Assembly (NCBI GenBank): GCA_031275915.1
Contig: JAISOC010000097.1
Coordinates: 1-9,654 of the forward strand
DNA: 9,654 nucleotides
Origin: Holosporales bacterium
GTDB taxonomy: Bacteria; Pseudomonadota; Alphaproteobacteria; RUG11792
Reading direction: 5' to 3'
Made by a program: the position numbers and the translations under genes. Of this stretch, positions 1 through 4,948 are shown one piece after another. The notes below the pieces were generated by a model, which saw only the letters and a list, made by a program, of their open reading frames with translations, was not told where the DNA came from and did no database searches. Position 1 is the first letter of the stretch, and each line of letters begins with the position of its first letter.

Positions 1-58
1 ATTCGAACCAAGGTTGGCCGGTCCAGAGCCGGCAGTTCTACCGCTAAACTATCCCCCA
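1..58 (-). tRNA. tRNA-Gln (anticodon CUG), 5' portion, cut by window edge
   Basis: Read on the minus strand, the RNA starts with U at 58 followed by GGGGGA, the unusual U1 start typical of bacterial tRNA-Gln. A D-arm (TTTAGCGGTAGAAC), a strong anticodon stem GCCGG/CCGGC around the loop CTCTGGA (anticodon CUG, reading CAG), a variable loop and the start of the T-arm (TTGGTTCGAAT) follow. The 3' acceptor strand lies outside the window. A consensus-like promoter stands directly upstream at 76-105. The isoacceptor call rests on the 7-base anticodon loop and is firm; whether the gene encodes CCA cannot be seen. Confidence 0.93.
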
Positions 59-75
59 GTGACTACTGGTGCTAA

Positions 76-105
76 ATTATACAACTATCCCAGCGTGGAT
101 TTCAA
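76..105 (-). promoter_or_regulatory. Promoter of tRNA-Gln
   Basis: On the minus strand TTGAAA (105-100) and TATAAT (81-76) are separated by 18 bases. The -10 is a perfect consensus and the -35 matches five of six positions. Transcription would start near position 69, giving a leader of about 11 nt before the mature tRNA 5' end at 58. This is a housekeeping sigma-70 type arrangement. Confidence 0.8.
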
Positions 106-126
106 GAAATAGGCGAGAAAGGACTG

Positions 127-419
127 ACAACTAAATGTAGAAGTTCTAGCTACAAAGTCTTGTGTTCTTTCAGTACTCTTCCTTTTTGAAAGAACTCCAT
201 TTTGTCTGTCTTTGTCTGTCAAGGATCACTTCGTTCTCCTCCTTGACCAAGCGCTCTACAATTGGGATCTCTGCTGCTGTTCCAAAAAGGAAAATACAGT
301 ATGTGTATAGGAAGAAAGATAAGGAGGAGTGTACGCTTGCTCACTCTGTTTGCTAACGCTACTTCTAACAGTGTTTATAGAAGATAAGGTTTTGCAACCA
401 GACTTTTACATTTAGTTGT
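127..419. repeat. 18-bp imperfect inverted repeat enclosing a series of hairpins (structured RNA or MITE-like relic)
   Basis: Positions 127-144 (ACAACTAAATGTAGAAGT) and 402-419 are reverse complements at 17 of 18 positions, 13 of them contiguous. Inside are further perfect stems: 164-172/187-195 (9 bp, 14-nt loop), 218-225/240-247 (8 bp, 14-nt loop), 248-253/334-339 extended by 257-260/330-333 across a 3-nt bulge, 277-283/289-299 with a bulge, and 362-367/378-383 (6 bp). The 8-bp hairpin directly abuts the long-range stem at 247/248. The block has no convincing ORF on either strand. It could be a roughly 290-nt structured RNA closed by a long terminal stem, or a non-autonomous element with terminal inverted repeats; no clear target-site duplication is visible. 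It does not match the signature sequences I know for RNase P RNA, tmRNA, SRP RNA or 6S RNA. Confidence 0.45.
201..220 (+). repeat. 10-bp tandem direct repeat
   Basis: The decamer TTTGTCTGTC occurs twice in tandem (201-210 and 211-220). It lies in the non-coding block between the two 14-nt-loop hairpins. Its last three bases also form the start of the 8-bp stem at 218. No function is evident. Confidence 0.6.
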
Positions 420-470
420 AAATCCACTTCGTAATGCTTATTCTCAAAAATTTGTGATTTTGCTGAGATA

Positions 471-505
471 TGATAACCTTGTGTGTAACTTTGTAATCGT
501 TATCA
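471..505. repeat. Inverted repeat upstream of the 84-residue ORF
   Basis: TGATAAC (471-477) and GTTATCA (499-505) form a 7-bp inverted repeat with a 21-nt centre. An overlapping pair, TTTGTGAT (451-458) and ATCACAAA (502-509), allows an alternative pairing. The right arms end only 6-10 bp before the ATG at 515, so the structure would sit in the leader or operator region of that ORF if it is expressed. I cannot tell whether it acts as an RNA hairpin or a protein site. Confidence 0.35.
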
Positions 506-514
506 CAAACTGCC

Positions 515-769
515 ATGCGCACATGGGTATTTGTAGTTGGTCTTTTAACCTGTAGCCTCTTGTTCTATTTATCAGGAACTCTCACAGGGTACCTATACAG
601 CGAGAGGGTTCAGGCTACCAAACGCGAAGAGGAGGATAATAATAAAAAAAAGCGAACCCCTTCTGCAGTTTCAAAGAACTCTGTCCTTAGGAGATCAGTT
701 GAAATGCAAATTGATATGCAAAAAAACGCCTTGCTGAGTAGGGTAGGCATTCCAATATATTTACCATAA
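515..769 (+). CDS. Hypothetical small single-span membrane protein (84 aa)
   Basis: I do not recognise this protein. After a two-residue basic start (Arg2), residues 4-27 form one hydrophobic segment rich in Val, Leu, Phe and Gly, long enough for a transmembrane helix. A strongly charged stretch follows at about 30-47 (KREEED, then NNKKKR), then a Ser/Arg/Met/Gln-containing tail. The layout suggests an inner-membrane anchor with a cytoplasmic or periplasmic charged tail, or a long uncleaved signal. The ATG at 515 has no evident Shine-Dalgarno sequence and no convincing promoter is visible; an inverted repeat (471-505) lies just upstream. It sits alone in gene-poor DNA. The hydrophobic-then-charged pattern argues for real coding, while the lack of translation signals and neighbours argues for a relic or chance ORF. 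Confidence 0.4.
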   Translation: MRTWVFVVGLLTCSLLFYLSGTLTGYLYSERVQATKREEEDNNKKKRTPSAVSKNSVLRRSVEMQIDMQKNALLSRVGIPIYLP

Positions 770-779
770 CTGTATAGTT

Positions 780-1080
780 TGATACGAATTGATGTGAGTC
801 TTTAACTCTGGTTCTTTTCCCCCACATGTTTATCGTCTTACCATACTTCGGGACGGTACAACTAAGTGCCATGTTCTAGAGACCACTATTTTGTCTCATA
901 TCTTATACAACTTATACATTTTTTGTGATAGAAGTTTTTTTTATGGTAGACTGGAGCTATGCTTGGATATGTGTGAGGGAATGATCTTGGATTGAATTAG
1001 AAATGATGGGGCTAGGAATGAAGTGGTTGGCAGTAGAAAAATGTTTCTACACTGTGTTGAACTGCTTTCCTTGAAAGTTT
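780..1080. other. AT-rich intergenic stretch without a supported gene
   Basis: Neither strand shows an ORF with recognisable protein features. Minus-strand frames reach 60-86 codons but are low-complexity Ser/Phe/Ile-rich and overlap the neighbouring genes. Visible landmarks are a direct repeat of CTTATACA at 902-909 and 911-918, a perfect 7-bp hairpin GTAGAAA/TTTCTAC with a 4-nt loop at 1033-1050 lacking a T-run, and a plus-strand frame around 930-1065 that reads as two short hydrophobic pieces split by TGA. The stretch may be decayed coding sequence, as is common in reduced genomes, but no parent gene can be named. Confidence 0.5.
902..919 (+). repeat. Short direct repeat CTTATACA(A/T)
   Basis: CTTATACAA (902-910) is followed immediately by CTTATACAT (911-919). 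The units differ at one base. They resemble degenerate DnaA boxes only loosely, with mismatches in the conserved 3' half, and no other origin features accompany them. Confidence 0.4.
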
Positions 1081-1109
1081 TTGAAAAAAAATAACAGTTT
1101 TGCTTAATC
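1081..1109 (+). promoter_or_regulatory. Possible promoter for the 575-residue repeat protein
   Basis: TTGAAA (1081-1086) and TTAATC (1104-1109) are separated by 17 bases. The -35 is good, the -10 only fair. A start near 1116 would give a leader of about 30 nt before the ATG at 1145. The surrounding DNA is very AT-rich, so chance matches are likely. Confidence 0.3.
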
Positions 1110-1144
1110 TTTTCTAATAAAAACTCAAAGTAAGTGTGTTTTAT

Positions 1145-2872
1145 ATGCTTAGATACATTTGTAAAATATTTGGCATATCTGGAATACTGATGATGTGTCA
1201 CGAAGTTGTTGGCAGCGGCGACATATGGGAATCAGACATATGGGAATCAAATATATGGGAATCAAATATATTGAAGTCGAACACATGGAAGTCGAACACA
1301 TGGAAGTCAAACACATGGGAGCCATTTCTAATAGGTAATACAACACATTACATAGAAATTTTTCCCAACGAAAACATAGCCCCGGACAGAGCAATGTGCG
1401 TTGGGACGCAAATCCGCAACATTAAACAATACCTAATAGAAAACGCCAAATGGGCTTATAAAATATCACGCCTGTACCTACCTAATTGTACAACTCACAC
1501 AGTTTGTACAACTCACACAGTAATATTGAGTTTGTGTACTAATGATTTGCCACACTACATGGGATGCGACCCCAGCTATCATATACCGATGGCTGTTAGT
1601 ATTTGCATCAACAAAAATCATGACATAATGATATATTACGCCACAAAAGATGATTTACTAGCTTGGCAACAAAACAGAGAAAATAAACCTATAAAGCGGG
1701 AGAGTAGTATTCCAGCATTCGTCGCAAACAGAGAAAATGCGATAACATTTTTCACGGAACTTTATAAAAAGATTAGTGAAAAAATTCCTCAACTTTTAGC
1801 CAAAGACCTTAAGCAAAGATTGAACAGTGAGTATCAAAAAAAATTAGATGAGCACCTGAGAAAATTGAAAGAGTTTGAGATAATGCGTATTAATAATAAT
1901 CCCGCCAATCAAAAGCTATTTGAGAAATACAAAGAAGTAATGTCCTGTGATAAAGAGAGAGGTGTAGAACTTGAACGGCAGATATGCCAGTACGGTCTAG
2001 CAGACGTATCGCTTGCTTCAAACAAAGATAGAGAAAAGCTGATTATCGAGAAAGATCAAGAGTATTTTATGTATTTGCAAATAATCATTAACCAATTTGA
2101 TCCACAAAAGGAATCTTATTCGTATAAACAAAACGTGGATCGTGAGTTTTATCAAAGACATAAAGATATGTTCATGAACATAATATGGAAGCTTAAAAAT
2201 GCAGTTGCTTTATTAAAGGATCAGGCAGAAAGGGAATTTGATAATCAACAAGATCAGAGCAAAAAAGAAGATGACTTTGAAGGAAATTTTGACTTTCTCA
2301 CTCCATTCCAAAATAGTAACAAGTCAAAAACTAAATTGTCTGTGCAACACCCAACAAAGAAATTGAACAATCAACAAGATCAGAGCAAAAAAGAAGATGA
2401 CTTTAAAGAAAATTTTGACTTTCTCACTCCATTCCAAAATAGTAACAAGTTAAAAACTAAATTGTCTGTGCAACATCCAACAAAGAAATTGAACAATCAA
2501 CAAGATCAGAGCAAAAAAGAAGATGACTTTAAAGAAAATTTTGATAGTTTTGACTTTCCAAGTCCATCAAAAATGTATTTAGAAGATGATTTGAAAAAAG
2601 AGTCTGATAATTCTGACTTTTTCAGCTCATTAGAAAAAGAATTAGAAGATGATTCGAACAAAGAGTCTGATAGTTCTGACTTTTTCAGCTCATCAGAAAA
2701 AGATTTGGAAGATGACAGCGAGTATGGTGGAGTATTTGAAAAAGTCAAAAATACAAAAAAAACTCCAGGTTTGATAAAAAAAAATCTAAATTACAATAGT
2801 AAATCTAAGAAAATTCAAATCAAGAATACAAAAGGTGTAAAAAAAGCAAGAAAACGAAAAAAACGGAAATAA
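1145..2872 (+). CDS. Unrecognised repeat-rich protein with putative signal peptide and Lys/Arg-rich tail (575 aa); candidate secreted effector or surface protein
   Basis: I do not recognise a family. Residues 1-25 look like a signal peptide: basic start (Arg3, Lys7), hydrophobic core about 8-18, possible cleavage near VGS-GD. Residues 26-60 are seven 5-residue repeats of the form [DN]-[IT]-W-[EK]-S. The middle part (about 61-365) has several Cys residues, a duplicated CTTHTV (115-126) and a Lys/Glu/Leu-rich segment around 210-245 likely to be helical or coiled coil. From residue 367 come two 42-residue repeats plus a partial third, which merge into 21-residue acidic Ser/Asp/Phe repeats. The last 45 or so residues are extremely basic and end KKARKRKKRK. 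ATG 1145 is chosen because it opens the signal-like segment; an in-frame GTG at 1136 adds only three residues. Neither start has a strong Shine-Dalgarno. The next gene, a terminase, starts 40 bp downstream on the same strand. Effector or surface role is inference from the architecture; the coding nature is secure because all repeat periods are multiples of three. Confidence 0.8.
   Translation: MLRYICKIFGISGILMMCHEVVGSGDIWESDIWESNIWESNILKSNTWKSNTWKSNTWEPFLIGNTTHYIEIFPNENIAPDRAMCVGTQIRNIKQYLIENAKWAYKISRLYLPNCTTHTVCTTHTVILSLCTNDLPHYMGCDPSYHIPMAVSICINKNHDIMIYYATKDDLLAWQQNRENKPIKRESSIPAFVANRENAITFFTELYKKISEKIPQLLAKDLKQRLNSEYQKKLDEHLRKLKEFEIMRINNNPANQKLFEKYKEVMSCDKERGVELERQICQYGLADVSLASNKDREKLIIEKDQEYFMYLQIIINQFDPQKESYSYKQNVDREFYQRHKDMFMNIIWKLKNAVALLKDQAEREFDNQQDQSKKEDDFEGNFDFLTPFQNSNKSKTKLSVQHPTKKLNNQQDQSKKEDDFKENFDFLTPFQNSNKLKTKLSVQHPTKKLNNQQDQSKKEDDFKENFDSFDFPSPSKMYLEDDLKKESDNSDFFSSLEKELEDDSNKESDSSDFFSSSEKDLEDDSEYGGVFEKVKNTKKTPGLIKKNLNYNSKSKKIQIKNTKGVKKARKRKKRK
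1220..1324 (+). repeat. Seven tandem 15-bp repeats encoding W-containing pentapeptides
   Basis: Units begin at 1220, 1235, 1250, 1265, 1280, 1295 and 1310. The first two (GACATATGGGAATCA) are identical. They translate as DIWES, DIWES, NIWES, NILKS, NTWKS, NTWKS, NTWEP. The gradient, with D/I/E forms first and N/T/K forms later, suggests stepwise duplication of neighbouring units. This is not the known pentapeptide-repeat family, which follows an A(D/N)LXX pattern. Confidence 0.95.
1487..1522 (+). repeat. Two tandem 18-bp repeats encoding CTTHTV
   Basis: TGTACAACTCACACAGT occurs at 1487 and again at 1505, an exact in-frame duplication of 18 bp apart from the final base. It duplicates the hexapeptide CTTHTV (residues 115-126), adding a second Cys and His. 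Confidence 0.9.
2243..2578 (+). repeat. 126-bp tandem repeats (42 codons), two full copies and a partial third
   Basis: Copies start at 2243, 2369 and 2495. Copies 1 and 2 differ at 4 of 126 positions by my count: three change an amino acid (E to K, G to E, S to L) and one is silent (CAC/CAT). Copy 3 matches for about 50 bp, then carries a 9-bp in-frame insertion and diverges into the 21-residue repeats. The unit contains QDQSKKEDDF and FDFLTPFQNSNK followed by a basic stretch. Confidence 0.95.
2579..2722 (+). repeat. 63-bp tandem repeats (21 codons), two copies and a partial third
   Basis: Copies start at 2579, 2642 and 2705 (partial, ending around GAAGATGACAGC). Copies 1 and 2 differ at 5 of 63 positions. 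Each encodes LEDD, a short K/E/S-rich linker and SDFFSS, giving an acidic, Ser-rich and Phe-containing unit. The period is exactly half that of the preceding 126-bp repeat, and the EDD motif keeps register across the junction. Confidence 0.93.
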
Positions 2873-2912
2873 TTAAATTTCACAGAAAAGATATTTATAA
2901 GGAAATAATAAA

Positions 2913-4163
2913 ATGATTACAAATAATAATAATATTCAAGAATATAACTGGGATGATATAGCCCGGGAAAATCAAAAATTACCTGAAGGGAATTGGTTTT
3001 TATGGATGATTCTCGCAGGAAGAGGATTTGGGAAAACCAGGACAGGAGCCGAAACAGTGATGAAACTTGTTGAATCCGGAGAATACAAAAACATAGCCAT
3101 TATTGGTAAAAATCTCCATGAGGCCAGAGGTATTATGGTCGAAGGTTCAAGTGGTCTTATGTCCACTTTTCTTTCAACAAGTTGTTATATGACATATTAT
3201 CCCTCAAAAAGGCAGATAACCTGGAAAAACGGGGCAAAGGCAACCATAATAGGAGCCGATAATTATGAGTCCATGAGAGGGTACCAATTCGATCTCATCT
3301 GGGTTGATGAATTTGCAAAATTCAAGAAAACGAAAGATGTGTGGGATCAGATATTGTTTACCCTGAGACTTGGAAAAAATCCAAGATGCATCATGACAAC
3401 AACTCCAAAACCCCTGCAGGTTCTTATAGAGCTCTCTATGAATGTCTTCACACACCTCACAAGAGGTTCCACCTTCGAAAACTCAGAAAATCTTTCTGCA
3501 AGGTTTGTGGAAACCATGAAGGCAACATACGTTAACACAACTATAGGCAAGCAGGAATTATTTGGAGAAATAGTAATAAATAATGATAATTGTCTTTGGA
3601 AAAATGAAAATATCCAATATAAGGAAGTTGATAGGAATTCTCTGAGAAGAGTTGTTATAGGAGTTGATCCAGCCGTAACTTCCAACGAAAATTCAGATGA
3701 AACAGGAATTATAGTAGCAGGCCTTGGGAATGATGATAAAATATACGTTCTCGATGATTTAAGTGGCAAATATAAACCAAATGAATGGGCAAAAGTAATA
3801 TCTAAAGCCTATATTGACTATGGCGCAAATAGGGTTGTAGCCGAGGTGAATAATGGTGGAGATCTCGTGGAGGGCATGCTTAGAAATATTTCAAAATATA
3901 TACCATATTCATATGTGAGAGCCATACGAGGAAAGACAGCCAGAGCAGAGCCAGTAGCCTTGCTATATGAGTCCTCAAATGCCTTTCACACCAAAAAATT
4001 CGAGTTTCTGGAAAAACAGATGCTCAGCATGTTACATGACACAGATGAAGAAGGAGGAGGAGGTAGCGAAAATCAGCATGACGACAGAGTGGACGCTCTC
4101 GTTTGGGCAGTTACAGAACTTACAACCAGAAAGTGCATAACTCCATCTGTCACGTGCTTATAG
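2913..4163 (+). CDS. Large terminase (DNA-packaging ATPase/nuclease), gene transfer agent type
   Basis: This is the motor subunit that pumps and cuts DNA during head filling in tailed phages and GTAs. The ATPase part comes first: Walker A GRGFGKT at 36-42, Walker B around 127-133 ending in the catalytic VDE, and a coupling motif TTTPKP at 162-167. The C-terminal RNase H-like nuclease shows its first acidic residue in GVDPA (Asp252), then DETG, and the last cluster DDRVDA at 390-395 (Asp394). All expected motifs are present and 416 residues is normal for GTA-type TerL, so the protein looks intact. The ATG at 2913 has a good AAGGA nine bases upstream. It sits alone: no small terminase, portal, protease or capsid gene is in the window. 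The gene 40 bp upstream is the unrelated repeat protein, and xseB converges from the right with an 11-bp gap. Scattered GTA genes are known in Rickettsiales. Family call is confident; whether it still packages DNA is unknown. Confidence 0.93.
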   Translation: MITNNNNIQEYNWDDIARENQKLPEGNWFLWMILAGRGFGKTRTGAETVMKLVESGEYKNIAIIGKNLHEARGIMVEGSSGLMSTFLSTSCYMTYYPSKRQITWKNGAKATIIGADNYESMRGYQFDLIWVDEFAKFKKTKDVWDQILFTLRLGKNPRCIMTTTPKPLQVLIELSMNVFTHLTRGSTFENSENLSARFVETMKATYVNTTIGKQELFGEIVINNDNCLWKNENIQYKEVDRNSLRRVVIGVDPAVTSNENSDETGIIVAGLGNDDKIYVLDDLSGKYKPNEWAKVISKAYIDYGANRVVAEVNNGGDLVEGMLRNISKYIPYSYVRAIRGKTARAEPVALLYESSNAFHTKKFEFLEKQMLSMLHDTDEEGGGGSENQHDDRVDALVWAVTELTTRKCITPSVTCL

Positions 4164-4174
4164 CACTTGCATAT
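4154..4174. terminator. Possible weak bidirectional terminator between terminase and xseB
   Basis: GTGCT (4154-4158) and AGCAC (4162-4166) form a 5-bp stem with a 3-nt loop overlapping the terminase stop codon. On the plus strand it is followed by a T/A-rich run (TTGCATATTTATT) but not a true poly-T tract, and there is no T-run on the minus strand. The convergent context makes a terminator likely; the structure itself is weak. Confidence 0.3.
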
Positions 4175-4366
4175 TTATTCCTTGGACAACATTTCGATTT
4201 TCAACTGGGCATCCTTTAATTTTGTTTCGCAAATTTTTTTGAGATATGTGCCTCTTTCGAAGGTGCTGACAGCACTTTCTAATGGAAGATTCCCTCCCTC
4301 TAGTTTTTTTATTATATTTTCAAGTTCAGTGATTGCGTTTTCAAACGTGATTTCTTCTTGGGACAT
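4175..4366 (-). CDS. xseB: Exodeoxyribonuclease VII small subunit
   Basis: XseB binds the large catalytic subunit XseA to form exonuclease VII, which degrades single-stranded DNA from both ends to short oligonucleotides, in the cytoplasm. The 63-residue product shows the family pattern throughout: FENAITELENIIKKLEGG near the start, NLPLESAVSTFERG in the middle, then a Lys-rich helix with the conserved Cys (KKICETKLKDAQ). It is at the short end of the family, lacking the usual extended C-terminus, but the two-helix core is complete. The ATG at 4366 is preceded by AG-rich sequence (AAGAGGG about 11 bases upstream, AGGG closer). xseA is not in the window. It converges on the terminase and diverges from rimP, and promoter-like elements for both directions overlap at 4383-4435. 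In many alphaproteobacteria xseB lies elsewhere, so the neighbour pairing carries little functional meaning. Confidence 0.92.
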   Translation of the reverse strand: MSQEEITFENAITELENIIKKLEGGNLPLESAVSTFERGTYLKKICETKLKDAQLKIEMLSKE

Positions 4367-4382
4367 AATCCCTGCTGCCCTC

Positions 4383-4411
4383 TTGATTTTTCAAGTATCT
4401 TGAAGCATAAT
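4383..4411 (+). promoter_or_regulatory. Putative promoter of the rimP-nusA-infB-lptE operon
   Basis: TTGATT (4383-4388) and CATAAT (4406-4411) are separated by 17 bases. Transcription would begin near 4418, which favours the TTG at 4448 as rimP start over the upstream TTGs at 4358 and 4400. The spacer holds alternating inverted pentamers, CTTGA (4382-4386), TCAAG (4391-4395) and CTTGA (4399-4403), which could be a regulator site or a coincidence. Confidence 0.5.
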
Positions 4412-4435
4412 ATATCATTAATACTCAACAAACAA
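4407..4435 (-). promoter_or_regulatory. Putative promoter of xseB
   Basis: On the minus strand TTGTTT (4435-4430) and TATTAT (4412-4407) are separated by 17 bases. The implied start near 4400 leaves a leader of about 34 nt before the ATG at 4366. Its -10 overlaps the -10 of the divergent rimP promoter, so RNA polymerase could not occupy both at once. Confidence 0.45.
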
Positions 4436-4447
4436 GATCTTAAAAAC

Positions 4448-4948
4448 TTGATTAAAAAAATAGAGGAAAACATATCTCCAATTGTTCATGATCTTGGATA
4501 TTCTATTGTTAAAATATCTTTCATTGGATCAGAAAAAGCAAAGACTTTACAAATAATGATAGAGAGACTTGATGATTCTTTTATAACAATTAAAGATTGT
4601 GAAATTGTCAGCAGATCAGTTTCTGTATGCCTGGATGTATTAGATCCAGTTTGTGGAAAGTATAATCTCGAAGTTTCCTCTCCGGGAATAAACAGACCTC
4701 TCGAAAAACCAGGTGATTTTATGCGTTTTGTTGGAAGTCATGTGATTGTTAAAACATTTGAATTAAAAAACGGTATGAAAATTTTCAGAGGTTTGTTGGA
4801 TTCTGCGACGGAACATGGTATAAAGGTACATCTCAGTATTTCTACCGTTGAAGATGTGGATTTTGCATACGATGAGATAAAAAATGCGTGTATAGATGGT
4901 ATAAAACAAGGAGTTTTTCAAAAAAGTGAGCCGAAAAATAAAAGTTGA
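4448..4948 (+). CDS. rimP: Ribosome maturation factor RimP
   Basis: RimP assists late assembly of the 30S ribosomal subunit. The N-terminal domain begins at ISPIVHDLGY and contains the family signature YNLEVSSPGINRPL; the C-terminal SH3-like barrel follows (VIVKTFELKNG, then the FRGLLDSA strand). The frame stays open upstream to a TTG at 4358, which would overlap the xseB start and give 196 residues. No ATG or GTG is available. I choose TTG 4448 (166 aa) because it gives the normal family length, starts a few residues before the first conserved segment, and lies downstream of the predicted promoter; TTG 4400 is the alternative, and no start has a clear Shine-Dalgarno. It overlaps nusA by 23 bp, implying translational coupling. 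Family assignment is firm, start is uncertain. Confidence 0.9.
   Translation: MIKKIEENISPIVHDLGYSIVKISFIGSEKAKTLQIMIERLDDSFITIKDCEIVSRSVSVCLDVLDPVCGKYNLEVSSPGINRPLEKPGDFMRFVGSHVIVKTFELKNGMKIFRGLLDSATEHGIKVHLSISTVEDVDFAYDEIKNACIDGIKQGVFQKSEPKNKS

Noticed and set aside
173..344. 56-codon minus-strand frame with a hydrophobic start and a charged tail (ending WSSFKKEEY)
   Set aside because: Tempting as a transposase or membrane-protein remnant, but it lacks a plausible start codon and Shine-Dalgarno, and overlaps the hairpins.
162..356. 64-codon plus-strand frame opening with GTG
   Set aside because: It lies wholly inside the inverted-repeat/hairpin block, has no Shine-Dalgarno and an unconvincing Ser/Lys/Cys-rich composition, and its codons are accounted for by the stem sequences.
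900..930. TTATACA-type direct repeats as DnaA boxes of a replication origin
   Set aside because: Only two degenerate matches in an AT-rich background; no box cluster, no typical origin neighbours (such as dnaA, hemE or parA).
924..1065. Possible readthrough or UGA=Trp coding across two short plus-strand frames
   Set aside because: UGA serves as the normal stop for rimP and lptE in this window, so recoding is not supported; the region is better seen as spacer or decayed DNA.
941..1201. 86-codon minus-strand ORF overlapping the start of the repeat protein
   Set aside because: Ser/Lys/Phe-rich low-complexity translation with no domain, antisense to a gene proven by triplet-periodic repeats.
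2243..2722. CRISPR array
   Set aside because: Repeats are directly tandem, in-frame and coding, with no unique spacers of constant length and no cas genes.
2506..2748. 80-codon minus-strand ORF with apparent repeats
   Set aside because: Its repetitiveness is simply the antisense of the 63-bp coding repeats on the plus strand.
4167..4403. 78-codon plus-strand ORF opposite xseB
   Set aside because: XseB on the minus strand has the complete family pattern; this frame is its antisense shadow.
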